From Pseudomonas vranovensis DSM 16006 (lineage in GTDB: Bacteria > Pseudomonadota > Gammaproteobacteria > Pseudomonadales > Pseudomonadaceae): a stretch of 64,000 nucleotides of DNA. The notes under the pieces are model-generated. The model made no database searches. It had not been told where the DNA came from and saw only the letters and a program-made list of their open reading frames with translations. This document shows, in pieces, positions 17,723 to 26,614 of this stretch. The stretch spans positions 62,001-126,000 of the forward strand of contig NZ_AUED01000002.1 of assembly GCF_000425805.1 (NCBI RefSeq). The letters are read 5' to 3'. Position numbers and translations under genes: made by a program. Positions within the stretch are counted from its first letter, which is position 1. Every line of letters begins with the position of its first letter.

Positions 17723-18446
17723 CGCCACTCTCATGTACAAAGGCCTTGATTGCCGCCGCCAACTCATGAGGTGTTTCCATCACAAAACCATGAGCACTGT
17801 CTTCCAGCAACCCGACTTCCACGTCGGGCAGTTCTTCCAGCAACACCCCGGCAACCTCGGCCGGCACCAGACCGTCGCGCCCGGCAAACAGGTGTAGTTG
17901 TGGGCCGCCGTAGGCTTGCAACGCGGCCCGGGTATCGAGCTTGCCGAGCACCTCGAGGCCGGCCACCAACAGCTCTGGCGCAGGCTCCGGCAGGCTGGCG
18001 CCGAGCAGGCGCACCAGGCTGCGTGGCGCTTCTGCCCCCTGGCTGCACAGCGACACGAAGCGCTTTAGGGTGACCTGGGTGTGATAGCGACAACCTTCAA
18101 GGAAGGTCTGGAACGTATCTACAGCCATGCCATGAGGCCAGTCCGGGCGGCTGACAAAACTGAGGTTGCTGCCCAGGGTGATCAAGCCGCGGCAATCATC
18201 GCCACGCCGTGCGGCCAGTTCGGCGGCGAGCATGCCGCCCAGCGACCAGCCCCCCAGCCAGACATGGCGTGGCAACTGGCGGTCCAGCCGGTCGAGCCAG
18301 TCTTTCGGCTCATGGGAGGCAAGGCTCGGCAGCGCCTGAATCTCCACCTGCAATCCCGGGTCAATTGCCCGCAGGGTGGCCACCAAAGGCTGCAAGGCAG
18401 AACTACCCAGGCCCCAGCCTGGCAACAGAATCAGGTGATTACGCAT
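17715..18446 (-). CDS. bioH: BioH, pimeloyl-ACP methyl ester esterase
   Basis: An alpha/beta hydrolase of 243 residues. The nucleophile elbow GWSLGG carries Ser68, the acid is in FAGRDGLVP and the base in [10 protein letters not shown]. It cleaves the methyl ester of pimeloyl-ACP to end chain extension. The start at [14 protein letters not shown] gives the usual N-terminus; the preceding 22 open codons lie in bioF. It overlaps bioF and bioC by eight bases each, so translation is coupled. Confidence 0.93.
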   Translation of the reverse strand: MRNHLILLPGWGLGSSALQPLVATLRAIDPGLQVEIQALPSLASHEPKDWLDRLDRQLPRHVWLGGWSLGGMLAAELAARRGDDCRGLITLGSNLSFVSRPDWPHGMAVDTFQTFLEGCRYHTQVTLKRFVSLCSQGAEAPRSLVRLLGASLPEPAPELLVAGLEVLGKLDTRAALQAYGGPQLHLFAGRDGLVPAEVAGVLLEELPDVEVGLLEDSAHGFVMETPHELAAAIKAFVHESGDD

Positions 18447-19611
18447 CAGCAGGCTCCAGCAGCGGATAACAGTCAGCCAATGCATCCAACAATAGCTGCA
18501 CCTGCGCCTCACTGTGCGCCGCGCTCAAGGTAACCCGCAGGCGCGCACTGCCCGCCGGTACGGTCGGCGGGCGAATCGCGGACACCAGCAAACCGCGCTC
18601 GCGCAGCATCTGCGACAGGCGCAAGGCCCGGGCGCTGTCGCCAATCAGGATCGGCTGGATCGGCGTGAAGCTGTCCATCAACTGCAGGCCGATCTGCTCG
18701 GCACCGCTGCGAAACTGCTGGATCAACGCGGCCAGGTGCTCACGCCGCCAATGCTCGCTGCGCAGCAGTTGTAGGCTGCGCAAGGTGGCGCACGCGAGGG
18801 CCGGGGGCTGGCTGGTGGTATAGATGTAGGGACGGGCGAACTGGATCAGGCACTCGATCAACGCTTCGCTGCCCGCGACGAATGCACCGGCAGTGCCACA
18901 CGCCTTGCCCAATGTACCTATCAGCACCGGCACCTGTTCGTGGTTCAAGCCGAAATGCTCGACGACCCCGCCGCCATTGCGGCCCAGGGTGCCAAAGCCG
19001 TGGGCATCGTCAACCATCAACCAGGCGTCACGGGCCGTGGCCGTGGCCGCCAGCGCCGGCAGGTCGGCGATGTCGCCGTCCATGCTGAACACCCCGTCGG
19101 TGACCACCAGGGTGTTGCCCACCGCCTTGCCCAGGCGGTTGGCCAGGCTGGTCGGGTCGTTATGCAGATAGCGATTGAAGCGCGCCCCACTGAGCAGCCC
19201 GGCATCGAGCAACGAGGCGTGATTGAGACGATCCTGCAGCACCGTGTCGCCTTGGCCGACCAGTGCTGTCACAGCACCCAGGTTGGCCATGTAGCCAGTG
19301 GTGAACAGCAGCGCGCGCGGCCGGCCGGTCAGTTCGGCCAGCGCTTCTTCCACCTCGTGATGTGGAGTGCTGTGGCCGATCACCAGGTGAGAGGCACCGC
19401 CGCCTACCCCCCAGCGTTCGGCGCCGGCACGCCAGGCGGCGACCACCTCGGGATGATTGGCCAGCCCCAGGTAATCGTTGCTGCAGAACGCCAGCAACGG
19501 CTGGCCATCGACCACCACATGCGGGCCTTGCGGGCTTTGCAGTAGAGGACGCTGACGGTACAGGTCAGCGGCGCGGCGTTGCTCCAGCCGCGCGCGAAGA
19601 TCAAAGGCCAT
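18439..19611 (-). CDS. bioF: BioF, 8-amino-7-oxononanoate synthase
   Basis: A PLP enzyme of the alpha-oxoamine synthase family with 390 residues. Motifs are [23 protein letters not shown] [22 protein letters not shown] with the cofactor-binding Asp/His, and [11 protein letters not shown] with Schiff-base Lys236. It condenses pimeloyl-ACP (or CoA) with L-alanine. It lies seven bases after bioB and overlaps bioH. Confidence 0.95.
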   Translation of the reverse strand: MAFDLRARLEQRRAADLYRQRPLLQSPQGPHVVVDGQPLLAFCSNDYLGLANHPEVVAAWRAGAERWGVGGGASHLVIGHSTPHHEVEEALAELTGRPRALLFTTGYMANLGAVTALVGQGDTVLQDRLNHASLLDAGLLSGARFNRYLHNDPTSLANRLGKAVGNTLVVTDGVFSMDGDIADLPALAATATARDAWLMVDDAHGFGTLGRNGGGVVEHFGLNHEQVPVLIGTLGKACGTAGAFVAGSEALIECLIQFARPYIYTTSQPPALACATLRSLQLLRSEHWRREHLAALIQQFRSGAEQIGLQLMDSFTPIQPILIGDSARALRLSQMLRERGLLVSAIRPPTVPAGSARLRVTLSAAHSEAQVQLLLDALADCYPLLEPADA

Positions 19612-19618
19612 GACCGCC

Positions 19619-20677
19619 TCAGGCCGAGGCAGCGTTGTAGAACAGATCGGTGCTCTTCTGCTCGATCAGGGCCTGTTCGATGGCGGCCTGATGCACTTCG
19701 TCGGCATGCTCTTCGCGGGCTTCAGGCTGGATGCCCAGGCGGGCGAACAACTGCATGTCTTTGTCAGCCTGGGGGTTGGCGGTGGTCAGCAGTTTTTCAC
19801 CGTAGAAAATCGAGTTGGCGCCGGCGAAGAAGGCCAATGCCTGCATCTGCTCGTTCATCGCCTCACGGCCGGCAGACAGACGCACATGGGATTTCGGCAT
19901 CAGGATGCGAGCGACGGCAAGCATGCGGATAAAGTCGAACGGGTCGACCTCCTCGGCATTTTCCAGCGGCGTACCGGCGACCTTCACCAGCATGTTGATC
20001 GGCACCGACTCCGGATGCTCCGGCAGGTTGGCCAGCTGGATCAGCAGGCCGGCGCGGTCATCCAGCGACTCGCCCATGCCGAGGATCCCGCCCGAGCAGA
20101 TCTTCATGCCTGCATCGCGCACATAGGCCAGGGTCTGCAGGCGCTCGCCGTAGGTGCGGGTGGTGATGATGCTGCCGTAGAACTCTGGCGAGGTGTCGAG
20201 GTTGTGGTTGTAGTAGTCCAGCCCGGCTTCGGCCAGGGCCTGGGTCTGCTCCTGGTCGAGCTTGCCCAGGGTCATGCAGGTTTCCAGGCCCATGGCCTTG
20301 ACCCCTTTGACCATCTGCAGTACGTAAGGCATGTCTTTGGCCGACGGATGCTTCCAGGCTGCGCCCATGCAGAAACGGGTCGAGCCGATGGCCTTGGCCC
20401 GGGCCGCCTCTTCAAGGACTTTCTGCACTTCCATCAGCTTCTGCTTTTCCAGTCCGGTGTTGTAGTGGCCGGACTGTGGACAATATTTGCAATCTTCCGG
20501 GCAGGCGCCGGTCTTGATCGACAGCAGGGTGGAGACCTGGACGCGGTTGGCGTCGAAGTGCGCGCGATGCACGGTTTGCGCCTGGAACAGCAGATCGTTG
20601 AACGGTTGCTGGAACAGCGCCTTGACCTCGGCCAGGGTCCAGTCGTGACGTGTTGTTGCAGTTGTACTGGCGCTCAT
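19619..20677 (-). CDS. bioB: BioB, biotin synthase (radical SAM)
   Basis: The protein has 352 residues. The SAM-cluster motif is C-x3-C-x2-C in [24 protein letters not shown] and [13 protein letters not shown] are further family blocks that include the ligands of the second, sacrificial 2Fe-2S cluster. It inserts sulfur into dethiobiotin. Start MSASTTAT (20677) is preceded by AAGGAACCGCCG; the frame is open 20 codons further upstream into the regulatory region. First gene of the operon, with a BirA-type operator 95-126 bases upstream. Confidence 0.95.
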   Translation of the reverse strand: MSASTTATTRHDWTLAEVKALFQQPFNDLLFQAQTVHRAHFDANRVQVSTLLSIKTGACPEDCKYCPQSGHYNTGLEKQKLMEVQKVLEEAARAKAIGSTRFCMGAAWKHPSAKDMPYVLQMVKGVKAMGLETCMTLGKLDQEQTQALAEAGLDYYNHNLDTSPEFYGSIITTRTYGERLQTLAYVRDAGMKICSGGILGMGESLDDRAGLLIQLANLPEHPESVPINMLVKVAGTPLENAEEVDPFDFIRMLAVARILMPKSHVRLSAGREAMNEQMQALAFFAGANSIFYGEKLLTTANPQADKDMQLFARLGIQPEAREEHADEVHQAAIEQALIEQKSTDLFYNAASA

Positions 20678-20765
20678 CGGCGGTTCCTTGTTTAGGCTTT
20701 GTCTGGCGCCGGTACAGGAAGCCCGCCAGCGCATCACGGATAGTTCGCATAGTTAAGGAAGCCTG

Positions 20766-21503
20766 ATGCGCTGTCAACCACGACTCAAACGCATGGTTTA
20801 CAAGTGGTTAAATAGTAACCATCTCTGTTTGCTCTGCAATGACCCCGCCGAACAGCCCTACCCGCTGTGTGTCGCCTGTGAGGCCGAGCTGCCCTGGCTG
20901 CAGGACGGTTGCCAGGTCTGCGCCCTGCCCTTGCCGATGCAAGGCCTGACCTGTGCCCAATGCCGCCGCCGCGCACCGGCCTTCTTCAGGGTCGAAGCCC
21001 CCTGGCATTACGGCTTTCCACTGGATACGCTGATCAGCCGCTTCAAATACAACAGCCAATGGCCAATGGGGCATCTGCTGGCCCAGTTGCTCGGCCGCTG
21101 GTTGTGCCATCGCTACAGCGAAGGCCTGCCACGTCCGGCGTTGTTGATACCCGTGCCCCTGGCCCCGCGCCGTTTGCGCCAGCGCGGCTACAACCAGGCG
21201 GCGATGCTGGCGAGTTGGCTGAGCGGTCACACCGGCATCGTTTCCAATGAGCAAGTGCTCAAGCGCCTGCTCGATACGCCGGCGCAGCAAGGCTTGAAAG
21301 CCCGGGCACGCAAGCGCAACCTGCGCCAGGCCTTTATCGTCACCAATGCCCATACCATCGAAGGCCGCCACCTGGCCTTGATCGACGATGTGCTGACCAC
21401 CGGTGCCACTGCCCAGACCCTGGCCAGCCTGCTGCTCAAGGCCGGTGCCCGGCGGGTCGATGTCTATTGCCTGGCGCGCACGGCCAAGCCCGGCAGCGCT
21501 TGA
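20766..21503 (+). CDS. comF: ComF-family phosphoribosyltransferase-like protein
   Basis: The protein has 245 residues. The N-terminus has paired cysteines of a zinc-binding domain (CLLC, CVAC, CQVC, CAQC). The C-terminus has the phosphoribosyltransferase PRPP-binding motif LALIDDVLTTGATAQTL. ComF proteins are linked to single-strand DNA uptake in competent bacteria; the biochemical reaction is not settled. I start at ATG 20766 because AAGGA (20755-20759) is well placed; an internal ATG at 20793 would remove nine residues and free most of the BirA site from coding sequence. Divergent from bioB. Confidence 0.88.
   Translation: MRCQPRLKRMVYKWLNSNHLCLLCNDPAEQPYPLCVACEAELPWLQDGCQVCALPLPMQGLTCAQCRRRAPAFFRVEAPWHYGFPLDTLISRFKYNSQWPMGHLLAQLLGRWLCHRYSEGLPRPALLIPVPLAPRRLRQRGYNQAAMLASWLSGHTGIVSNEQVLKRLLDTPAQQGLKARARKRNLRQAFIVTNAHTIEGRHLALIDDVLTTGATAQTLASLLLKAGARRVDVYCLARTAKPGSA
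20771..20803 (-). promoter_or_regulatory. BirA-type operator over the bioB -35 region
   Basis: CTGTCAACC (20771-20779) and GGTTTACAA (20795-20803) are separated by 15 bases. The gammaproteobacterial BirA site is TTGTAAACC-N14/15-GGTTTACAA: the right half is perfect, the left matches seven of nine. On the minus strand the left half overlaps TTGACA (20772-20777), a perfect -35 box pointing at bioB. The site also lies inside the first codons of comF on the other strand. Confidence 0.65.
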
Positions 21504-21564
21504 CTTGCCGCCAGGGTGCGGGCACTTTTCACCCTCGACAATTCCTGTATGCCTGCCATCACTC

Positions 21565-22329
21565 ATGTCCTTGCCCGCCCTGCTCACCCAGCACATCGTT
21601 CGCCGCCCGCAACGTATTGCGTTGCTGCAGCACATCGCCGAACAAGGCTCGATCACCCGTGCCGCAAAAAGCGCCGGGATGAGTTACAAAGCGGCCTGGG
21701 ATGCTATTGACGAGCTCAACAACCTGGCCGCCAAACCGCTGGTGGAACGCAGCGTGGGTGGCCGTGGTGGCGGCGGGGCAAAACTGTCCCAGGAGGGTCA
21801 ACGGGTACTGCGCCTGTACCAGCACTTGCAAGCCCTGCAGACTCAGATCCTGGAGGCCGCAGAAGACGCCAGCGACCTCGACCTGCTGGGCCGCCTGATG
21901 CTGCGCACCAGTGCCCGGAACCAGTTGCATGGCCGAGTCAGCGCCATCGAGGCACAAGGGCATTACGACCGGATCACCCTGGCCCTGGCGGGCGACTTGA
22001 GCATCGATGCGCTGATCACCCGCGACAGTACCCAGCGCCTGGAACTGACCCCGGGCACCACCGTGGTGGCCTTGATCAAAGCCGGCTGGCTGAGCCTGCT
22101 CAGTCCGCAGGAGCCACCTTTGGAGGGCTACAACTGCCTGCAGGCCACGGTCGAGGAACTGCTCGACAACGCGCCCGACCCCAGCGAAGTCCGCCTGACG
22201 CTGTGCAACGGCCAGACCCTGTGTACCTTTGCCGAACCCGCCTGGCTCAAAGCCCGTGGCGTTGTTGCCGGCAGCGGAATCCGCGTCCAGTTCCAGCCGT
22301 CCTATGTGCTCATCGGCACACCGTTGTAA
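21565..22329 (+). CDS. ModE-family molybdate-responsive regulator
   Basis: The protein has 254 residues. The N-terminal winged helix (GSITRAAKSAGMSYKAAWDA) is the ModE type, with GRGGGGAKLSQEGQR after the wing. Two Mop-like molybdate-binding repeats follow (about 115-180 and 185-254; SARNQLHGRVSAIEAQG is the first). It should repress molybdate transport genes when oxyanion is bound. No modABC genes are in the window, so it acts at a distance. Start MSLPALLTQ (21565) is chosen from family length; the open frame begins much earlier inside comF. Confidence 0.85.
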   Translation: MSLPALLTQHIVRRPQRIALLQHIAEQGSITRAAKSAGMSYKAAWDAIDELNNLAAKPLVERSVGGRGGGGAKLSQEGQRVLRLYQHLQALQTQILEAAEDASDLDLLGRLMLRTSARNQLHGRVSAIEAQGHYDRITLALAGDLSIDALITRDSTQRLELTPGTTVVALIKAGWLSLLSPQEPPLEGYNCLQATVEELLDNAPDPSEVRLTLCNGQTLCTFAEPAWLKARGVVAGSGIRVQFQPSYVLIGTPL

Positions 22330-22332
22330 AAA

Positions 22333-22350
22333 CCGACACAAAACCGTCAC
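22333..22350 (+). promoter_or_regulatory. Putative Pho box upstream of phoX
   Basis: CCGACAC-AAAA-CCGTCAC forms two 7-base direct repeats with an 11-base period and an A4 spacer, as in PhoB sites (CTGTCAT-AAAA-CTGTCAC). The second unit matches six of seven and the first four of seven. TAAGGT at 22361-22366 is a possible -10 ten bases further on. It lies 44 bases upstream of the phoX start. Confidence 0.5.
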
Positions 22351-22393
22351 AACCCCTGACTAAGGTGACTGCCAAAACCGCAGGAAGCCTGTC

Positions 22394-24295
22394 ATGAACC
22401 TATTAGAAGAACACCAGCAAACCGACCTCGAACAGCTGGTCAACCTCAGCCGTCGCCGTTTCATCGGAGCCGGCGCCCTGTGCGGGGCCGCCCTGTTCCT
22501 GAGCGGCAATCTGCTCAGCCGCAGCGTCATGGCCGCCAGCGTCGGCGCCGCCAACAGCAGCTTGCTTGGTTTCACCGGCATTCCGGCTGCGAGCGCCGAC
22601 AGCATCAGCCTGCCGCCGGGCTACAAAGCCTCGGTGCTGATCAGTTGGGGCCAGCCCTTGCACGCAGACTCGCCGGCCTTCGATGTGTCAGGCAATGGCA
22701 GCGCCAAGGCCCAGGAACTGCAGTTTGGTGACAACAACGACGGCATGAGCCTGTTCCCCTTCCCAGGTGACGACAACCGTGCGCTGATGGCGATCAACAA
22801 CGAATACACCAACTACCGCTACCTGTTCGCCCACGGTGGTCAGCCGACCTCGGCAGAAGAGGTGCACAAGGCCCAGGCGGCCGAAGGCGTCTCGGTGATC
22901 GAGGTCAAGCGCAGCAACGGCCAGTGGCAGTTCGTCCAGGGTTCACCCTACAACCGGCGCATCCACGGCAACACGCCCATTCGCGTCAGCGGCCCTGCCG
23001 CAGGCGATGCCTTGCTTAGAACCGCAGCAGACAACAGCGGCCGCAAAGTGCTGGGCACCTTCCAGAACTGCGCCAACGGCAAGACGCCGTGGGGCACCTA
23101 CCTGACCTGCGAAGAGAACTTTACTGATTGCTTTGGCAGCAGCGACACAGCGCAGGCGTTTGATGCCGGACAGAAACGCTACGGCGCATCGGTCACCGGC
23201 AAAGAGGTGGGCTGGCATCAACATGACCCGCGCTTCGACCTGGCAAAGAATCCCAATGAGCTGAACCGTCATGGGTGGGTGGTGGAAATCGATCCGTTCG
23301 ATCCAGATTCAACGCCGGTCAAGCGCACCGCGCTGGGTCGCTTCAAGCACGAGAACGCCGCCCTTGGCGAAACCGGCGATGGCCGAGCAGTGGTCTACAT
23401 GGGCGACGATGAACGGGGCGAGTTCATCTATAAGTTCATCAGCCGCGACCGCATCGATCACAAGAACCCCAGCGCCAACCGTAATCTGCTCGACCACGGC
23501 ACCCTGTATGTCGCCCGCTTCGACGATGGCGACAACAATGCCGATCACCCGCGTGGCAAAGGCCAATGGCTGGAGCTGAGCCACGGCAAGAATGGCCTGA
23601 ACGCCGCCAATGGTTTTGCCAGCCAGGCCCAGGTGCTGATCCACGCCCGCCTGGCCGCCAGCCAGCTCAAGGCCACGCGCATGGACCGCCCGGAGTGGAT
23701 CGTGGTCAGCCCCAAGGATGGCCAGGTCTATTGCACCCTGACCAACAACGCCAAACGCGGCGAAGAAGGCCAACCGGCCGGCGGCCCCAACCCAAGGGAG
23801 AAAAACCTCTACGGGCAAATCCTGCGCTGGCGTGAAACCGAGGATGACCACGGCGCCATGAGCTTTGAGTGGGACCTGTTCGTTGTCGCCGGCAACCCCT
23901 CCGTGCATGCGGGCGACGCCAAGGGCGGATCAAGCAACATCACCCCGCAGAACATGTTCAACAGCCCGGATGGCTTGGGTTTCGATGCCGATGGCCGGCT
24001 GTGGATTCTCACTGACGGCGATTACAGCAATGCCGGCGACTTCGCCGGCATGGGCAACAACCAGATGCTCTGTGCCGACCCGGTGAGTGGCGAGATCCGT
24101 CGCTTCATGGTCGGCCCCGTGGCCTGTGAAGTGACCGGCATCGCCTTTGCCCCAGACCATCGCACCCTGTTCGTTGGCATTCAGCACCCAGGCGAAACCG
24201 GGGGCTCGACCTTCCCGGATCATCAGCCCAACGGCAAGCCGCGCTCATCGGTCATGGCCATCAGCCGAGAAGATGGCGGCATCGTCGGCACCTGA
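22394..24295 (+). CDS. phoX: PhoX-family Tat-exported phosphatase
   Basis: The protein has 633 residues. It starts with a long twin-arginine signal: SRRRFIGAGALCGAALFLSG near residues 18-37, with likely cleavage after VMAAS. The mature part is the DUF839/PhoX domain (GDDNRALMAINNEYTNYRYL, PWGTYLTCEENFTD, MGDDERGEFIYKFIS, SPDGLGFDADGRLWILTDGD). These regions hold calcium and iron ligands in characterised PhoX. It should release phosphate from organic phosphomonoesters in the periplasm. A Pho-box-like repeat sits upstream and a long hairpin downstream. Confidence 0.88.
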   Translation: MNLLEEHQQTDLEQLVNLSRRRFIGAGALCGAALFLSGNLLSRSVMAASVGAANSSLLGFTGIPAASADSISLPPGYKASVLISWGQPLHADSPAFDVSGNGSAKAQELQFGDNNDGMSLFPFPGDDNRALMAINNEYTNYRYLFAHGGQPTSAEEVHKAQAAEGVSVIEVKRSNGQWQFVQGSPYNRRIHGNTPIRVSGPAAGDALLRTAADNSGRKVLGTFQNCANGKTPWGTYLTCEENFTDCFGSSDTAQAFDAGQKRYGASVTGKEVGWHQHDPRFDLAKNPNELNRHGWVVEIDPFDPDSTPVKRTALGRFKHENAALGETGDGRAVVYMGDDERGEFIYKFISRDRIDHKNPSANRNLLDHGTLYVARFDDGDNNADHPRGKGQWLELSHGKNGLNAANGFASQAQVLIHARLAASQLKATRMDRPEWIVVSPKDGQVYCTLTNNAKRGEEGQPAGGPNPREKNLYGQILRWRETEDDHGAMSFEWDLFVVAGNPSVHAGDAKGGSSNITPQNMFNSPDGLGFDADGRLWILTDGDYSNAGDFAGMGNNQMLCADPVSGEIRRFMVGPVACEVTGIAFAPDHRTLFVGIQHPGETGGSTFPDHQPNGKPRSSVMAISREDGGIVGT

Positions 24296-24314
24296 CCGCC
24301 GCACAAAAACCTCT

Positions 24315-24417
24315 GTAGGAGCGGCGGTGCGACGTCTTGACTTGCCCCCGCGAAAGCGATATCCCAGACACAACGCTATCGCGGGGGCAAGTCAAGACGT
24401 CGCAGCGCCGCTCCCAC
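24315..24417. repeat. Long inverted repeat (paired REP units) after phoX
   Basis: Arms of nearly 40 bases run from TAGGAGCGGCGGTGCGACG at 24317 to CGCGA at 24352, and back from TCGCGGGGGCAAGTC at 24379 to about 24417. They are complementary with two or three mismatches around a 26-base loop that itself has short complementary ends (AGCG/CGCT). The outer part resembles the REP core. It could end the phoX transcript. Confidence 0.75.
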
Positions 24418-24476
24418 AAGGATGTGAGGTACCATGCCTGCATGATGCGGCCACCTGCCGCACAGCAGGAGCGAAC

Positions 24477-25451
24477 ATGTCCCACCCCTTCGAAACACTG
24501 ACCCCCGACCTGGTCCTCGACGCCGTGGAAAGCATCGGCTTTCTCAGCGATGCCCGTGTGCTGGCACTCAACAGCTACGAGAACCGCGTCTACCAGGTAG
24601 GCATCGAAGGGAGCGAGCCGCTGATTGCCAAGTTCTACCGCCCGGATCGCTGGACCGATGCGGCAATCCTCGAAGAGCACAGCTTTACCGCCGAACTGGC
24701 TGAATGCGACGTGCCTGTGGTGGCACCCCTTATCCACAGCGGCGAAACCCTGTTCGAGCACAGCGGCTTTCGCTTCACCCTGTTCCCCCGCCGCGGCGGC
24801 CGCGCACCGGAACCAGGCAACCTGGACCAGCTTTATCGCCTCGGGCAACTGCTGGGTCGTTTGCATGGTGTGGGCGCCACACGCCCCTTCGAGCACCGTG
24901 AAGCCCTGGCAGTGGATAACTTTGGCCATGCCTCACTGAACACCCTGCTTGAAGGCAATTTCGTGCCCAAGAGCCTGCTGCCGGCGTTCGAATCGGTAGC
25001 CCGCGACCTGCTCAAGCGAGTCGAAGCCGTATATGCCAACACCCCGCACCAGACCATCCGCCTGCACGGTGACTGCCACCCCGGCAACATGATGTGCCGT
25101 GACGAGGTGTTTCACATCGTCGACCTCGACGACTGCCGCATGGGCCCAGCCGTCCAGGACCTGTGGATGATGCTCGCCGGCAGCCGCCAGGAGCGCCTTG
25201 GGCAATTGGCCGAACTGATGGATGGCTACAACGAGTTCCATGATTTCGATCCGCGCGAACTGGCACTTATCGAGCCGTTGCGCGCCCTTCGCCTGCTGCA
25301 CTACAGCGCCTGGCTGGCACGCCGCTGGGATGACCCGGCGTTCCCGCGCAGCTTCCCCTGGTTTGGCCAGGAGCGTTATTGGGGCGATCAGATCCTTGCC
25401 CTGCGTGAGCAGATGGCTGCCCTGGATGAAGAGCCACTGAAATTGTTCTGA
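24477..25451 (+). CDS. srkA: SrkA/YihE-type stress response kinase
   Basis: The protein has 324 residues of the aminoglycoside-phosphotransferase-like kinase fold. Visible are VGIEGSEPLIAKFYRP (ATP-site lysine), IRLHGDCHPGNMM (catalytic loop with Asp and Asn) and VDLDDCRMGPAVQDLW (magnesium-binding Asp). In E. coli, YihE (SrkA) is a Ser/Thr kinase that counters stress-induced death and works with the Cpx response. The start at ATG 24477 follows CAGGAG; the frame is open upstream through the hairpin without meaning. It is 64 bases ahead of rarD. Confidence 0.88.
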   Translation: MSHPFETLTPDLVLDAVESIGFLSDARVLALNSYENRVYQVGIEGSEPLIAKFYRPDRWTDAAILEEHSFTAELAECDVPVVAPLIHSGETLFEHSGFRFTLFPRRGGRAPEPGNLDQLYRLGQLLGRLHGVGATRPFEHREALAVDNFGHASLNTLLEGNFVPKSLLPAFESVARDLLKRVEAVYANTPHQTIRLHGDCHPGNMMCRDEVFHIVDLDDCRMGPAVQDLWMMLAGSRQERLGQLAELMDGYNEFHDFDPRELALIEPLRALRLLHYSAWLARRWDDPAFPRSFPWFGQERYWGDQILALREQMAALDEEPLKLF

Positions 25452-25515
25452 TGCGCGGGCCAGACTGTCTACAATAGCCACTGCTTTTAGTTAGCTGCCT
25501 AAGCAAGGAATCTGC

Positions 25516-26403
25516 ATGCACGCCGCCAACCCGCGCCGCGGGTACATCCTGGGCCTGAGCGCCTACATCATCTGGGGCTTGTTCCCCCTCTACTTCAAAG
25601 CGCTGCAAAGCGTGCCCGCCGTAGAAATCATCGTTCACCGGATACTCTGGTCGGCGCTGTTCGGCTCATTGTTGCTCTTGGTGTGGAAGCACCCGGGCTG
25701 GTGGCGTGAACTGCGCGAAAACCCCAAGCGCCTCGCCATACTGGCATTGAGCGGCTCGTTGATTGCCGGCAACTGGCTGACCTATGTGTGGTCGGTAAAC
25801 AATGGCCGGATGCTCGAAGCCAGCCTGGGCTACTACATCAACCCGCTGATCAACGTGCTGCTGGGCATGTTGTTGCTCGGCGAGCGGCTAAGAAGGCTGC
25901 AATGGGTGGCGGTCGGGCTGGCGGCGATCGGTGTGGCGCAGCAGGTCTGGCAGGTGGGCAGCTTGCCCTGGGTTTCGCTGGTGCTGGCGCTGAGCTTCGG
26001 CTTCTACGGCCTGATCCGCAAGCAGGCGCCGGTCGCGGCCCTGCCCGGGCTTGTGGTGGAAACCTGGATGCTGGTACCCCTCGCCATCGGCTGGCTGCTG
26101 CTCAACCCCTTGGCCGCCAGCGCCCAGCCAAGCTTCTACAGCAGCACCGAAGCGCTCTGGCTGATGGCAGCAGGACCGGTTACGCTGATCCCGCTGGTGT
26201 GTTTCAACGCCGCCGCCCGGCATCTGCCCTACACTACTTTGGGCTTCTTGCAGTACCTGGCGCCCACCCTGGTATTGCTGCAAGCCGTGCTGCTGTTCGG
26301 TGAACACCTGTCGAGCAGCACCCTGGTTGCCTTCATGTTTATCTGGGCGGGCCTGGCCCTCTACAGTGTCGACGCCTGGCTGAGTTTGCGCCGGCGCAGC
26401 TGA
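25516..26403 (+). CDS. rarD: RarD, EamA-family transporter
   Basis: The protein has 295 residues with ten predicted membrane segments in two EamA repeats. It begins with the RarD-type GYILGLSAYIIWGLFPLYFK; YYINPLINVLLGMLLLGERL closes the first repeat and QYLAPTLVLLQAVLLFGEHL the second. RarD proteins are inner-membrane drug/metabolite exporters named from chloramphenicol sensitivity in E. coli; the natural substrate is unknown. Start ATG 25516 follows AAGGAATCTGC. Confidence 0.9.
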   Translation: MHAANPRRGYILGLSAYIIWGLFPLYFKALQSVPAVEIIVHRILWSALFGSLLLLVWKHPGWWRELRENPKRLAILALSGSLIAGNWLTYVWSVNNGRMLEASLGYYINPLINVLLGMLLLGERLRRLQWVAVGLAAIGVAQQVWQVGSLPWVSLVLALSFGFYGLIRKQAPVAALPGLVVETWMLVPLAIGWLLLNPLAASAQPSFYSSTEALWLMAAGPVTLIPLVCFNAAARHLPYTTLGFLQYLAPTLVLLQAVLLFGEHLSSSTLVAFMFIWAGLALYSVDAWLSLRRRS

Positions 26404-26422
26404 TCAAAAAACATACAAACCT

Positions 26423-26451
26423 CTGTAGGCCACGTAATACGTGGCCTACAG
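26423..26451. terminator. 29-bp perfect palindrome between convergent genes
   Basis: Two 14-base arms, CTGTAGGCCACGTA and TACGTGGCCTACAG, flank a single A. On the minus strand the stem is followed by a T-rich stretch (AGGTTTGTATGTTTTTTG), and on the plus strand by none. It may end gcvR or rarD transcripts, or be a REP relative; the outer CTGTAGG end is shared with other repeats here. Confidence 0.5.
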
Positions 26452-26466
26452 CAACCTCTCCCAAGG

Positions 26467-26588
26467 TTATCCACACCCTCATCCCCGCGCTTTGTGCACA
26501 AGCCACTGATTATTGGTGATTTTTTGCTCAATTGCGGCTAAGCCACGGCCTGCAAGGGCTGGCGCCGGCTTCCCCCAGCTTATCCACA
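26467..26588. other. Pair of consensus DnaA boxes in a convergent intergenic gap
   Basis: Two perfect TTATCCACA sequences (26467-26475 and 26580-26588) lie 113 bases apart on the same strand. Between them TTGTGCACAA (26492-26501) is a palindrome one base off the box in each direction. Because the flanking genes, rarD and gcvR, converge here, the boxes are unlikely to control a promoter. Confidence 0.5.
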
Positions 26589-26614
26589 GGCCGGTCCCCG
26601 GCAAAACGGGATAA

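Noticed and set aside
22389..22395. Perfect CTGTCAT Pho half-site over the phoX start codon
   Set aside because: No second unit lies 11 bases to either side and it would overlap the ribosome site. The weaker pair at 22333-22350 has the right geometry.
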